The notes: a model not told the origin generated them from the sequence alone. Shown: positions 42,501 to 56,874, counted from the first letter of the stretch. The stretch is 64,000 nucleotides of DNA from Hypoxylon rubiginosum (GCA_902806565.1 CADCXA010000027.1:682001-746000), one strand, 5' to 3'. A program made the numbers and translations.

Positions 42501-45500
42501 CCATGCTTGAAGCTATGATAACATCTCATGTCTTAGATGTTTACCTATCTGTCAACCGCCATCTGGTCCGAGTGTACCCACATGGGAATATTAGGGAATG
42601 GAAGAAATATTATTGTTATAACTTGGGTCGTAGTTGAGTGTCGGTAGTGTATCCTCGTGTGTCGCATACGAGTTGTGCATGTCAACAAAAGTAAGGGACG
42701 AACTCGGTCCGAGGTGGCCACAGATTCGGGTACTGTCAAGCATTTAGTAGTTCTCACTGCCCAACCACTGATACTGTATGTAGCTTTCTTGCCTGCTTGT
42801 TGGTCCTGATATCTGCTGTTGCATCCTAAGCGGCATCATAAGCGCGGATGGCTGGTTTGACAAATTGACGCGGTTGCTCATGTCACACCAGACTCCCACA
42901 CTACATCCGCTAGTAGCCGAGTAACCTTAGACATCTGACGACGATTCAAGATGATAGTGGTCCTAAAACTTCACTTCGGTATTACTAGTGGTTACTAAGA
43001 AGGCAGTACCACTCGGTTGTTGGCGTCGGAGGCGGAGAGCTGCGTTGCAGTATGTATAAGGGACTTCGAGCTTTGAGGGATGATGCCTAGGTACATATTG
43101 ATTCTTAAAGATTAGAGTTTGGGTCTATGGACGACTTAGAGAGGGACTTATTGAGAATGGTATAGCAATTTTGACGACGTCGTGGAACGAAATCAAGGTA
43201 GCTTTGAGTTTCCGCACAAGAGGTAGTATATTGGTTAAGGGGCCCGAGACTCACTCACTGAGAACTTCAGTGCACTATCGAGTTCTTGCAAATACGAGTG
43301 AAAAAAGGGATAATCTAGTTCTGAATCGTAGCGAGAAGTAACAGTCTGACATCTACTCAACAGTATGTTGTCGCACGTCTACTCTGCGCGGAGGAATGAA
43401 GACACGGGAATACTCGAACATTCACAGACTCAGGAGCACGAATTCTTAGGTTAGGCACTAGAAAAATCACAATATCCGAAATCGAGGTCTGAGCACCTTC
43501 ACTTGCCCCGTGTCCTATACCGACGCTGCGACGACTGCTAGCAAAAGGGAATGGCCACTGGAGAGCGTTCAACTAAAGATCCATACTTAGTAGAGAATCT
43601 CAAAAAGACCATCGCCGTTCGAAAACTGGTAAGTAATCTCCATGCAGGTGGTCGCTTTCGCGTTTCACATAGCCTACACGCCACCGCCTAGAGATGTCTG
43701 TCCGCAACGACCCCTGGGTAGTTCGACGTACATATGTAGACGCGACCTGCAGAACCTGAGGCTTCTCGGTTTTAAAGAGCGGTGTGGTTTGAATTCAGCA
43801 TCCAAGCTTCTACATATTTCTAGAGTAGTAGGTAGATATCTTTATAGCACGTAGAGATCATGAGATCATGAATGTTGGGGGTTTTCGCGACCCTTCGAAG
43901 CTGCAGGCGAGAGAGAACCGGCGTGGCGAACCGACGTTCTGAGGAGTCGATCCTGAAGAACCCGAACGTGCACACCCTCGAGACGGTAGTGTGGTGAGAC
44001 AAGACATACATAAGAACAAGAAAAAGCTCCAACAATGACGGCGAATCTGCAGAGGGTCCCGTATTCATCACTCTTAAGAGTGAGTATTATCGTGCTGAGT
44101 TGGGTTGAGTTGTGCCCAACCTGCCAACTTGACTCCAAAACATTGTTGCGACCTGTCGCTCTCACACTCGACTAGACTTGTTCTGATCGCGTAATGCAGC
44201 CTGGATTCATTTCGTCACATTTGACATCTGATTTTGGGACGTCCCCGAGGTTAGGTAGAGTGGGGAGAAGTCTTTAAAAGGTGAGGCGATACATCATGTT
44301 CCCCTGAATTCGGACCTGCATATGCAATCCCACGTCGGTCCCTCTCCAGGGCGGTCCATCTTGTTCCCCTTCTCAACCTCTGCCCGGAAACACGGAAAGA
44401 AAGACGAAAGCGAAACCGGATCAATCATTCCCCCTTTTTTCTTTAATTTTTTTCTTTTTTCTTTTCTTTTCTATAGGTTACGTAGGTAGATAACGTGTTG
44501 GTTAAAAGAGTTTCAAGACACACCTCCAACACTATGGATTGCTACCAATCGCACTGCGTTGGTGAACCCTTTCTCTGCGACATAGCAGCGAACCAGCGCA
44601 CAGCAATTGGGACAACATATCTACTGAATGCAACGGCCAAGCTATAGCTGCCCGCTCGTTATAACCCCATCCCCGCGCCGGTAGTTCGTAGCGGAGGCGA
44701 TTCATCAATTGTACGTACATGAACTTAGCGATCGTCTAATGACTGCGAACTCCTGCAGTCTCCCGCAATCTTTCCCTTCGTCGTAGTGCGTTTGCCGCGG
44801 GTTTTGAACTGCAATAGTATGAGATGAATATTTCTCCGAATGCGCTCGGGTGGAGAGGGTGAGGAGTCTTGACTCCGGTGATAGACAAGAATCTGCCGCG
44901 ATACGGCAATAAGGGGTAGATGAAGTGGAAGGGGCGCTTCAGGTGAGAGAGACGAGAAGGGGATAGGTGATTCACCTTGCAGCAATATCTCATGTCTTGT
45001 AGGCACCAGGGCACAGGGAATAAGTAATAATGCGGGTATGGGTAAGGCCTTTCTCCTCTTTCCATGTCCGTCTCATCTCGTCAACAAAGAGAAAAAAGTT
45101 CCGACTCGCTGATCAGCATATGCAGGTGCATACATCAAATCGGTAGCTTGCAGCACAGCAGAGGATCGCGTCGCAGCACCACACAGGGTCGACATGGAGC
45201 GGACTTGACGACAGAAACGGCGCTGCATAAGTGTGTCTCTCGGAAGCGTACCGGCGGGGAGGATGTTATTTACAAGGAATCCATCCATAATATCCCGTAG
45301 TACACAGCCGTAAAGAGACCAGACTAATACCAAACCGGCTGGTAACCCTTCGAAAACAGACGCAAGAGAATTTTGAGGGGGGGCTGGGCTGGTTTAGAAT
45401 CCCACTTGGACGTCCCAAGATGGCCGAACTTGAGAAGAGCTTGCTGCAGAGAACAAGGGGGTTCCTAGGGTCCGCTTCGGAATCTCTCCCCGGAAAAAGG

Positions 45501-48133
45501 CGTCCCCCACTCCGCCAAGGTGACCGACCCCTACGTCTGACTGCATACATACATACTACCTACATACTAGGTAGGTTAGGTATGGATATGTGTTAGGATA
45601 TGTACCTATATCTTATTACGTATCCGCGGTATGGATTCTATGTTAGGTAGTCTTGATAAAAATTTCTTGTTTCATTCGCCTCGATTTGTCCGTAGTCTTT
45701 CTGTAGGCTCGATTTAATGTTAGATTCTCAGGTGATAGAAATAATAAGGCCAGTTATGTCTAGGTTAACCCTGTTCTATGATTTTTCTAGAGACTTAGTA
45801 ACTTATGGTATATGAATGATTGGGTAGGTACCTATTTTTATAAGTAATATCGCTATAGCTATACCCCATTATTAGAGACGTACGTAATCGCTTCTTATGC
45901 TGCGTATCAATACCTTTTTCTTAAACCTCTGGGCATTTACGACGTTGCCGGCTTGCAGTTTCCGGTTGCAAAGTGTGGGTTCTATCCCGTGATCGATCCT
46001 TCATGCACCTTTTGCATGAGGTGCGTTTTGCTGTTGGTGCCTCCGTCTTCCAACAGTTGAAAAGCGGGCGAGGTTCGAGAACCGGTTGCCCGCATCGGGA
46101 TCGACCAGCAGTCTGGCGAGGTCTGGACCAACACGACAGCCTCGCTCATCTACATAGTAAGGTATCTTGAGCATGGGGTGTTAGAAGTCCACACGAAAAG
46201 GCCACATTCGGGGCAGATCGGCGGCTGAATCTATTGCTACAGTGACCTCCTCAGAACCCCTCATCGAAGGGAGGCTCCACCGATGGGGCTGGGTTGGCTC
46301 TTGTTGCCGTTCCTTTGCATTTGCGAGGCGCATGCATATTCCTCCGACTGACGGCGTATGTAGGCATATTTCAAGGGCGGGACTAGTCAGAGGTATCGTG
46401 CGATGATACGGACTTGCTCTCCGTAAGAGGTTCATTATTTTCCGAACAGTATCGCAAGCAGCCGCGGAAAAACACCCGACGCAAGATTGTGACTACTTAC
46501 TTCACACGCTGCTTCGATAAGGTGCCCAAGAGGGGTCCTTTAGCAAAGTCTTCGGGTTTCACTCTGTTAACAACTGCATGGTTCTGGGGTCGGCGGCCCT
46601 CGCATCGTGAGGGTGGCCTAGTCTCTGGCGCGAGATGTAAAAATGACTAATATCTGAATTAGTCTGAAGGGAATTGTAGAGAAGATAATCTCGTCTAAAC
46701 CCGACTTAGTCTCTTCAGCTCCCGAGTTAACCGAACCTCTTCTGAAAATGGAGAAAGAAGTAAAAATCTGTCCAGCTATGTTTCAGATATTCTGAGGATT
46801 TGGCTTGTTAGCTTGTTAGCGAACCTGAGATTAAAAATTGTTTCAGCTAGGCTTAGGTCATAAAGAGTCTAGCTCATGAACATCGTCCCTTTCCAGCTAG
46901 TCTTTATATACATGTAGCGCTAGTAGTTGGATATAGAGTACGTATCATATCTATCTAGGTATGTACGTACAAGGTACTACATCCCGACCCTGGTAAATTG
47001 TTTCCGCTCTGGCGTTACATTGACAGACCGGTGGATATGCGAAGAGCCAGCCACATGATTTGAGGTACGAAAACTAGACTGGGGGCATATCTGACGTTAC
47101 TCTGGACGATGTCACGGTAGTAGACGACGAGGAAAATGTTTCGTTTCCTCGAGCGGGAACTAGAGCCCGATGAGGATGACGACGACAGTTACAAAGATGG
47201 CATTTTTCAAGATTTTGGTTCACCACGGGTAACTTACCTCATGCGTGCAACACGTGGATCAACGGATCTGCTGCAAGGGCAAACAAGTTAGTTGCCTCGA
47301 GATCCCGTCCCCCCATGTGCTGCGAGCGGTCGAGCGTCGCTTACAAGTAAATCTCTTATCATCCAGCGGGGAGTATGGTGCATACCTATCGAGTATGGTC
47401 TTCGCCTCTAATTTTCTCGAGTTAGACATGCCGACGGCAGACCCAGCGGCAGCTTTTGACATCGGGCATTTTAAGGGAGGGTCCCTTGGCAGGATTTTTG
47501 ATCTACATGGTAACCGTATTTGTATACTTTACCGCTGCAAACGAGCACAAAACTGCAGGGCCAGTTCCAACAGGGCACACAATGATCAGCACCCCGTTTC
47601 TTAAGCCACCTTGGAACTTTGGTGTGGAAGAGGTAGTCTACGCACATGAAGCAACTCGTAACGTCTTGCCTTACCGCCATTTCCTCATCTCTGCATGTAC
47701 TATGGGTATGCACGATAGCTGACTTGAATATGCAAAGTCTGCCCCGCCTGTCGATCGACCCGAGTACACCCAATAGATAGCAATATACGAGGAAAGAGTT
47801 TATCATCGCAATGGCACTGTAACTGAATCCCGCTCGTGGCTGGTTCGGTTTGCTCGAAAGATCAATAGGGGTAGGGCTGCATGAAATATATCACCTAACC
47901 CATTAAAGAGAGAAAACCACACTGTGACACCATGTGGTGGTAAATTATAGTCTTTGGCGCTCTAATTGGAATGCCCAGAATGCCATACTTTTGGGAACAG
48001 AGAAAAAAAGGACGAATGCCAACGATTACTTGTGCGCAGGTGTATCTCCACGACGAAATTGATTACTTGTTTTGGTAAGGCCTACCGTACGGCGTGGAGG
48101 TAAGGATACATGATAACCCCATGCAGGCCCCTG

Positions 48134-48163
48134 GCCGGCAATGCATGGATGGCCCTTGCCGGC
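48134..48163. repeat. GC-rich inverted repeat
   Basis: GCCGGCAA at 48134-48141 and TTGCCGGC at 48156-48163 are perfect inverted copies separated by 14 bases. They could form an 8-bp hairpin. No adjacent gene is recognised. Confidence 0.7.
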
Positions 48164-51100
48164 ATGCATTTGACATGGATTTCGTTACCCTGTAGCGGGT
48201 ACGGCTGGTGTGTACACTTGTATGTGGTACAACCGTCAAAATAGCCAACCTGCCAATTCGGGGAACTGTACCTAGGTACTTCTTCATTCGGGCATGGGGT
48301 TCTCTGATTGCTTACCTCCGTACCTTCGCTGCTTAGGTAGGTAGAAAGCAACAAACAATTAGGCGAGTAGGAGGCTATGGTAATTAACTATATACATTTC
48401 CCGGTTTCTATAATAGAAAGCCACTTATTTACTTTATGTAGAGTGACGTTAGAACACCAGACATTAAAAACACACAATCAAGTTGCTAGCGGCTCTTACA
48501 TGGTTACACACATGAGACTTCGAAGAAGCCAACCGTTGAATGGTTCAACCATGATCCGTGTAACCGAGATCAGACCAGACCCTCCCCAACGGACCGCGCG
48601 CACGTATGGGGTTTGTATTCGATAAGGATCTAACCAGATCCCTTTGTGATTAAAAACTCACAGAGTGGGAACTACTAGTGAGACAATCTGACAGCTCGAA
48701 AGGTCTATATGGGTTTCAGCTTGGGAAAAAATTTAAGTCTCGAAGACTAGGAGTAGGTACCCAACCTTTAGATAGGTCTCTACTGCGTAAATAGCGACGT
48801 AGATCAATAATCTAGGAATAGTACCACCTACGGCACAGCGTGTGATAGGCACCCGTCATGCCGGGATCGAGAGCCGGCCGTCTTAAACCACCCCCTCCTG
48901 ATTCCTCTCAGCTGAGATAGACGTGCCTTTAGCTTATAACGGCCCTCGTGTTACTTGTTAACGAGATGAGAAGAAGAGTAGTACAGACGATTAGCGAACG
49001 ACCCAACACTAGATCGCGGGGATGGCGACTGCTTAGGGGGTAGCTGTCTGCGGCTGAAGCTTCTTGAGTGGGCTGATTCGATTTGTTCCTGGTTTTCGAA
49101 CGACGGATCTCCAAGGGTATAAGTTAGAGCCGTTAAGTGGCTTGTGTCGTTCGTCTAGAGGCTTATGGATGACGAGAGCGGGGCTTGATCACTGCGCGTG
49201 TGGCTGGATCCGTCCAGCTTTAGCCCTAAGCGAGGGCTTAGCCTTGATAGGGCATGGATAGGGCTACTATTCTAGTTATCTACCTAAATGTAAGTCATTC
49301 CTAGCCTCTCTCTAGTTTCGTCCTTTTGGCGATGAGCAAAAGGTCCTGGTTAGCTTCTAAAAAATCACCGTCTTGCCATTCTTATTAATCAGCATTACAA
49401 AGATTACAAAGATGAAGATGAAGACTAATAATAATAAGCGTGTCGAAAGTTTCAATGGCGGAACTTTGCCGTGCCCTACGCTATCAAGCTGGAAACGTGG
49501 GAGCGGTTGAACAACGACTTGTGAATCTATGGTAGGTATAATGGCTGATAGGTAATCGAGATTGAGGCTCTGAAGGATGCACATGTCGTATTACCTCAAG
49601 AAAGATCTACCGAGAATCGTTCTACTAAACGTACCACGGTTGATATCACCCTGGGAACCAGATAAAACATGAAGCTTTCCCCAAAGAGATTACCGCTCTA
49701 GACTTACAGACTTCTCAGACATAAATAATAAGCCGGACAGCTGCTGTGCCGAGGATTTGAATCGTCGTGAAACCTTTGGGATTTCCTCGGACTGTCTAAC
49801 CAGACTGGATTAATGCGGTCCGCCGGGCGGGTGGGACCGAATACAAGCACGTACGAGCCAAGTGGAGATTCCAGCCGGCATTGAAGAGACGCATGGAATA
49901 ATACGAATCGTCAGACTAGTAGGTGGGCGCAAGTCGTCGTCTATCATATCATCGTGTCATTGAAATCTTGTTTTTGACGCAGCCAGAAATAGTTAGATTG
50001 ACGACGGGTAATCTTTCCGATGGTCATTGAACCAAGATAGGCGTGCTATCCTTGCTTCCTGTCCTTGCTCTAGCACATATGAGACAGGAATCTGTGTCTA
50101 GGCCTACGGCGATATTGCATTACCAAGATGCTAAGAAGCTTCGTCGATAGTTAGAACACCTTGAGAACAGCCTCCAAGACCCCCATCTTGATGCCTTAGG
50201 CACCTAGCGTGCAGTCCGTAGCACATCTACCTAACCGGTAGGTGCCTATCTATTAGTTACGGTATACCAAAAACGGTAGTGATGCCTGAGACCATAAGGC
50301 TTTGATTCTCTATACTCTTTTCAGTATGGGCCTCGCCCCCGTAGTATCTCGATGATGCTCGCAGGCTCGTAACACCTAGTCGCTGTTTAGGGAACGAATG
50401 CCCAGTTACCCCACATAAAAACCTGTACTATAGCTTACCTTGCTACCACGTTTATCGTCGCGGGGGATCATCAAGGATCGCTAAAAAGCTTGGTTACGTC
50501 CTGTATCGATTGCGACAGTGTTGATCAGCGAGTCGAGTCGTTGCGCTTCATTGAATTGCCGCGTAGATGTACCGCTTGGGGCCTCCTCTGAGCTCTATCT
50601 ACCTACCGTGCTTAACAATTTCTTGGTCTGCAAGTCCCATAAACACCAAATCCATGAGGCGGGCAGGTCTCGCGGAGGCCATTCTCCTTCTCTTGCTGCA
50701 GAAGACCCTGAGGGCTAGTTGTAGGGCTAGGATGTATGAGGAAGTGGAGGGGTTGGGAAATACAACATTCCGTCTGCCGAACCTCGCTCGCCTCCTGTTC
50801 TACCTAGGTAGCCAGGTATCAAGTCATATATCCCATTGGCCGAAGGGAGGTTTCTCTACCTCGTACTGCAGTAGCGTGGTCGTTAGGGCGTTGTACCTAC
50901 ATATGAGGTAGGTAGGTTTGCCTCGTTTTTTTATGCTTATACACTGCAGTAAAGGGATGGGGGTTCCACCACAGAACTCGACCTTTAAACTAATTCCCCA
51001 GGGTCATCATGGGTCTCATCTTCTATGTAGCAGTTAATATGTTAGACGCTGCCACTGCATGTAGAACATTACAGATAGGGCAAGTCGGCTGGCTGGAGTC

Positions 51101-53847
51101 TGGAAGAAGGTCAGTGCTTTGCATACTCTCTCCACCGGTTCACGTTCGAAACGGCACGACTTCGGCCTTGGTGGTTGAAAGAGAGGAGAGGCAAGAGAGG
51201 CTCGAGATGACGTCGTGTAATAAATACTCCTACGCGCTTTTGAACTGCATGCGTCGAGGTATGTATGACCGCTTCGAGCTGCAACACATTGTGCATTGTG
51301 CAGTCCCGGATACATGGAGCTTTATAGCCCTGCTGACCGGTGAAAGAAAAATAGGAGAAATCCAACCCAGAAGGTAGCCGGCTGGGGAACACCACAGTGT
51401 GTTCGTTGGTCAGGTTCGAGAAATACGACCGGGGTTAGAGATGCCGTAGTATCGTCTGCAAGTGACTCGAGTCGACCAAACAGGTGCGAAGAGGGGTACT
51501 GATTTTGATACGTCGAACGGTTTCTGTTGTACATACATTGATGTTTTTTGCTCTGCGGGTCTAGATTAGATAATGCCCCCATCTATGGCATCGGCATTGC
51601 TCTCCTTCTGATCTTAGCGGTGAAGGGGAGAATGATGGCTAGGGTATTGATTGGCGGACATGAGTTACTGTGAGAAGGCTGTTCAAACCTCAGTCAGAAC
51701 GCGGGGTGAATAATGTTGCGTCGTATTGCAAGAAGAAAAAGGAAAGATGTTAATCCATTAGCGTCATATCTGTGTTTCTACACGAGAACATCAAGGCAGG
51801 CTGTCGTGGGGGTGAGGAGTTTCCTACTAACCCTCCGAGATTTGGTAATAGGTGGTGGATGGATTCTATCTAGAGAATTAAAACCGATCTGTTTCAGTTT
51901 TCTGTCATACACAAGCATGAAGATGCAGGCAACTATCTATCATGCACACCGTACCTGACTAGAGCGAGAGTGAGAGGGATAGCGTTGTGGCGTTGAGAGC
52001 GGCTTAAAATGTGAAAGAACACGCCATGGATGCGAGAGGCCAATCATGCGTGTTGGCATAGTATTGTTAGCCGTTCTACGACTTACGCATACGCCATATA
52101 CATTGTGATAGGTTTGTAAATCAGTCGGAAACAAGGTACTAGGAACCAATCTGATCGGCGGACTCTTGCCGAAAAGCAGTCCATCCAGTGCAAGTCTTCA
52201 ATTCTTTCTGTCCGTATGCATCGTGGAAACTCTCCTACATCATACCGTTCGACATCGTACATCGTACGTTTCCTATAAGGCCTCCTCTGGCTTGCCCCGC
52301 TACTGGTCGTTACCATTTATCTCCTCGAAGCATGTAAATCTGCAACCGTGAGACATGCCTACACTATCTGCGAGAGCTTCTGGGCAAACTGGACCCAGTC
52401 CTTCGTTAGCTTGTGGACGGGGGGAAGCCAACACTTCCGCTTTCGGATGGACTAGTGTGGACGACAAGTCGATAACACAAGACACCCACGGTATCTAGGG
52501 TTCAAACCTGGAACATAGATGTCAAAACCTGCTTGTCGTCTCTAGAGTCGTAACTGCGAATGGAACCATGTTGCTAGCCGAGGAAGAAGATAGTGGCTTC
52601 AAGAGCAACTAAGAATCCATAGACGAGAACTGGTCACTAGTAGAGGTAGCAATATTAGCATCGAATGACCGGGACGTATTGCGCTAGTAGCCTTACTTCT
52701 CGATTCTCGATGAGGCCTAAAGAGGTGCTGGATGGGATGGAAGTTGCCGTCACCGTCAGCATCGTGAAAGCGATATTCGAGTGAAGGTTGCTGCGACGAG
52801 TTGTCGTCCTGTTAATCTCCACGCTTGTTAAGGGCCTAGGCAGGTATTGAAAAAATAGAAGAAAAAATCCCTAGGGGAACTAGGTAATCCCTGTCTGTTA
52901 ACCTTGACTCCCACGAGGCGTCGCCGCACGATGGCGAAAGTTGATGAGCTCTTGACAGGTGCTAGGTCAATTCCAAGTAAATGATTGCTCGCTTTTCAAA
53001 TTGCTAAGCATCTCCTTGTGCCTGATAGGAGAGCTAATTGAGGTCAACCGTAGGGTTCCGAGGTTTAGCGTACATAGTAGACCCACGATGTCTTGATTGG
53101 GGAGTCCCTCATGCAATATGGGCAGTATTATAGTACTGGCATTCTTGGTTAGGTCGGCGATATTGGCTATTTAAGAGTAATGTGTAAGTTGGTAGGTTGG
53201 TAGATTGGTAGGTACCTGTTTATCGCGGCCGCAATATGACACGGTAATCGCCTCGTGTACCCTCGGCGTGTGTGATCAACTGCACATAATACTTGGGTAG
53301 TGAGAGAATGCTGTTGTCCTCTTTAGATTCGTCCCATGTGCGGGTTGCCACCATCAATACGAGTGTGTGATTCATGCTTAAAATCGCTTTTAAGCTTCGC
53401 TGCAATGCAGATGTCCGGCAGACATCAGCCTGCGGGTGCTTGTGAGCCGCTGTTTGCATGCACCGCTACGTGTACACTCTCTCGTCGATTGGAGTTTAAG
53501 GTGTGTCGTAGACATGTTTCGAAACATAGAGCCCTGTGAGATAATTCATTGGTCAATTCAATTTGGATCTCGTGTAAGACCCTGAAGGCTCAATTTCAGT
53601 CTACTCCATCCCCCAATGAGCTGGCTGATCGAATCTGGAAAGGCAGCTATAAGAAGCAGATGTTATACGACAAGGAATCTGCTATGTAGGTCCGTGTGTA
53701 GCCCACGAGGCACAGGAGGCGCTAAAATTTATAGTACATTGTCGTATGGGTCGCTGCGAATGTGTACGAGATCAAAAAGAGTAAATGCCTAATCTCAGGG
53801 GAGGAGGTTGGTGTTGCGGCTGATAATCGCTACCGCATATTACCATC

Positions 53848-53870
53848 CATCTCCATCTCCATCTCCATCT
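53848..53870. repeat. (CCATCT)n microsatellite
   Basis: About four copies of a CCATCT hexamer lie in gene-free DNA. Confidence 0.8.
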
Positions 53871-56800
53871 TTATAAGCCGCTGAGTTGTTCGCCGCTTGC
53901 ATTATTCGTTTATTTCTCTGAAATTGAACTACCAAATATTGATTGGGAGAAGCACGCCCTTAGTCTGCTGACTTGGTGGTATCCCCGAAGCAGCTCCAGG
54001 AGGTGGCCCATTCGAATGGCCTCGGTAAAGCTGTCATTGTCCATAAACAGCAATACCAATCAGCTCTGATATTACGTGTTTCTCTTTTAAGGTCTAGAAA
54101 TTCATAATGCTGGCAGCAGCTCGGACGTCGATAGTTGATTCTTCAAAGATGGGGGTGAGGGGAGGGGGGGAAAGGGGGTTTCTTTTCCAATTATCGTGAT
54201 TAGCGGCTCCTGACGACATATCTCAGGGTGTTAATCCGTTTCGTATCCATCGTGAGAGGGCACTCGGGAGGTCTGCCACACAAGACTCTGGTCGCCGATA
54301 TGTAAATACTGAGTGCTGTCGTAGGTATAATATCATCTAATAAGTTCCGATAGTACCTGCAGTTAAAATTAGGAAAAATTCGCAGCATGGAGTTCTCCGG
54401 ATTTGTGGATTTGCCAGGGACTCCGGCGGGTCTTTCGCTCGCTTGCGTGCAGCATGGAGAATGTGCCCTAAGCTGCTAAGGTCTGCTAAGGCCTGCTAAG
54501 GTTGGGGGTTCTGGGCGAATTCAACAGCAGCTCACCTGAGTCTGCGTACAAATGTATGTCATTCGGACTTTACGATAGAAAAATATACCCACCTAGCTAC
54601 CTTATGTACCTACATACATGTAGGTGCTCATAATTGAGCTTCGTGTGCGTGTTTATATCCATGTAGCCAGAAAATATAGAAAATACCTTAGTAGCCAAAA
54701 GAAAGAATCAACTTGATTGATACGGAGTTGTCAATTGCACTCAACATTTAACCTGGTAGTGGGTGTAAAATTTGAAGAGGGGCATCAGCTAGGCCTGCTA
54801 GGCCTGGCTCACAGCTCACTCCAGGTGCTCGCAGGTGTGAAATGGGTACCTCCCAGTGGACATATTAGGTACCTCATATTCTCGGTGGATTACATGCTCC
54901 GAACCTCCAGGCTCATCCTACCTAAATTCTGGCAGCTCTAGGTACCTGAGATTCGCCCTAACGAGTCTATGAGATGAACCTCCAACTGTACAGAGTAGAT
55001 AGTAATCCTCAAGCGGCTCGATGAGGTTTAGTGATTCAGGCCTCTGAAACAATGGGGCTGTTTATCACTTCTTGAAGAAATCGTCAACAGGCGAGTGACG
55101 ATTCCCCTGAAACAGTCTGGATCGAAGCTACTTGGCGTGATTACCTACCCACGACTTCGGAACACTGTCCCGGTCTCTTCTGTATCCACGCCCAATGCTA
55201 CTATACGTACAGCTCTTGAAGGCCCTATTGTATGTATGAGGTATGTATGTGTGTGTATAGGGTGTACGTATGTAGCACGTACATACAGATTAGGAGCTCA
55301 AATAGAGGCACAGAAGCGTAGGGCGCAGGGAGCATGTGAAGCACTACTTGTCAATTCGAGGCTAGACTGATCTATCAACCGTCACTGTTACCATCGGTCT
55401 CAATCTCAAACAGAAACCCTCGTGTTTAACAACAAATGATAGTCATATATATGGTTGATAATTATGTTATCACATAATCCGCCATGATTGCTCCTCTATT
55501 CGGCATAGGCAGAGCTTTTCTACAGACTAAGTTACCCTTTTCCCCCCATTTCACTGTCGCTGTTATAGCCCTTGCTGTTACGTTCAGCGTCACCAATCCT
55601 TGGTCTAACAACGGCGTGAGCCGGACGAGAATATTGCGGTCTCGCAATGGTTGCTTATTAACAACTGGAACGTTAACAGCGCCAAGCCAAATCCCTGGTA
55701 TTAAATAATATAGTAAAAATTGTGAGGCTGGATCACCGATCGTCATCCACACGTACATGCTGCAATGGTAATATACAGACTTGATGTTACAATAACGACC
55801 TAGTTAAAGGCTGCTGAGAATCGTGTCGCAAGTTGACTCGCCTTCATCGTCAGTGCATTTACCTTTCCGAAGAGAAATTTACCTTCTCCTTCTCACAATC
55901 GCTAGCGCTATACTTCAGACGACTACGGACGACTGCCGCGAACGTATGATAATCCGAGCCAGACATTCTAGTGGAGTTAGTTAGATGAGATGAATAGCTG
56001 ATCAACGGCTGAGAGTAGAGTAGCCTGTCCTCCTATTGCCCTACCATCCCATGCGACGCCATAGTAGATCATACCGAACCATAGAAGAATACTATGTCGT
56101 GCTGATTTCAGTCTATGATACTACCCCTCTCTTATCCACCTCCCCTTCTTCCACCGTTAAAGCCGTCCATAGGTGGCATGTGTTGTCAATTCTTGCATCT
56201 GTGTATTTATTTGCATGTTATTTGCATGTCGAGTTTGTCCGGGTCGCTCTCCCCAGGGCCCAGACTGCTGCAAATAAATAAATAAAAACGGTGTAGATTA
56301 GATGCGCTTACAGATACCTAATCGTAAACCAAAAGTCAATTCCACGAGACTGCGAGAATACATTATGTAGTAAGAACATTGAATGAAGGAAGTACTCGAG
56401 TACCTATCTATCGTTCACGCTAACGGGTAGGTCCAGGTCCAGGTACAATGACATGTAATATTTATCTGCACCTGGGCACTATCTGCACTAATATACGCGT
56501 ATCAGGTACTTGATGTACCTAGGTACGTATAGAAGAGGCCCATATTTGGCCCTGTCTGCTTCCCCGTACCCATGTCCATGTCCATGTCAGCGTGCGATTT
56601 GTACCCCAGAACCATGCATGCTTCTTTTCCTTTCCCCTGCCCCCCCCTTTCTGCTTCTTACCCTTAACACACATCCATACCATCCATACTACATGTATGT
56701 AAAATACACACCTACATACATACCTAGGTACATACATAGGTAGTAGTTCTACTGTGTATGGTAGTATGATTGATCCATTACCTTTTGACCCCGGTCGCTC

Positions 56801-56874
56801 AAACTGTCCGGTTCCTTTCCTCTTTTTGATATATATCTTTATCCCTTGATCTATAACTAACTACATAACCTACT

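Noticed and set aside
44430..44472. 43-base pyrimidine tract as a promoter for a nearby gene
   Set aside because: The nearest ATG downstream (44,534) opens only a ~37-codon frame without motif, so no gene can be attached to it.
52490..52520. GGTTCAAACC, resembling a tRNA B box
   Set aside because: No matching A box, acceptor stem or cloverleaf could be found around it. The same holds for GATTCGAACTT near 5,723 and GATTTGAATC near 49,755.
55462..55758. 98-codon minus-strand frame (with a 74-codon plus frame opposite) that looks protein-like
   Set aside because: I could not tie it to any family with confidence; no splice context or neighbouring exons were found, and overlapping antisense frames make it ambiguous.
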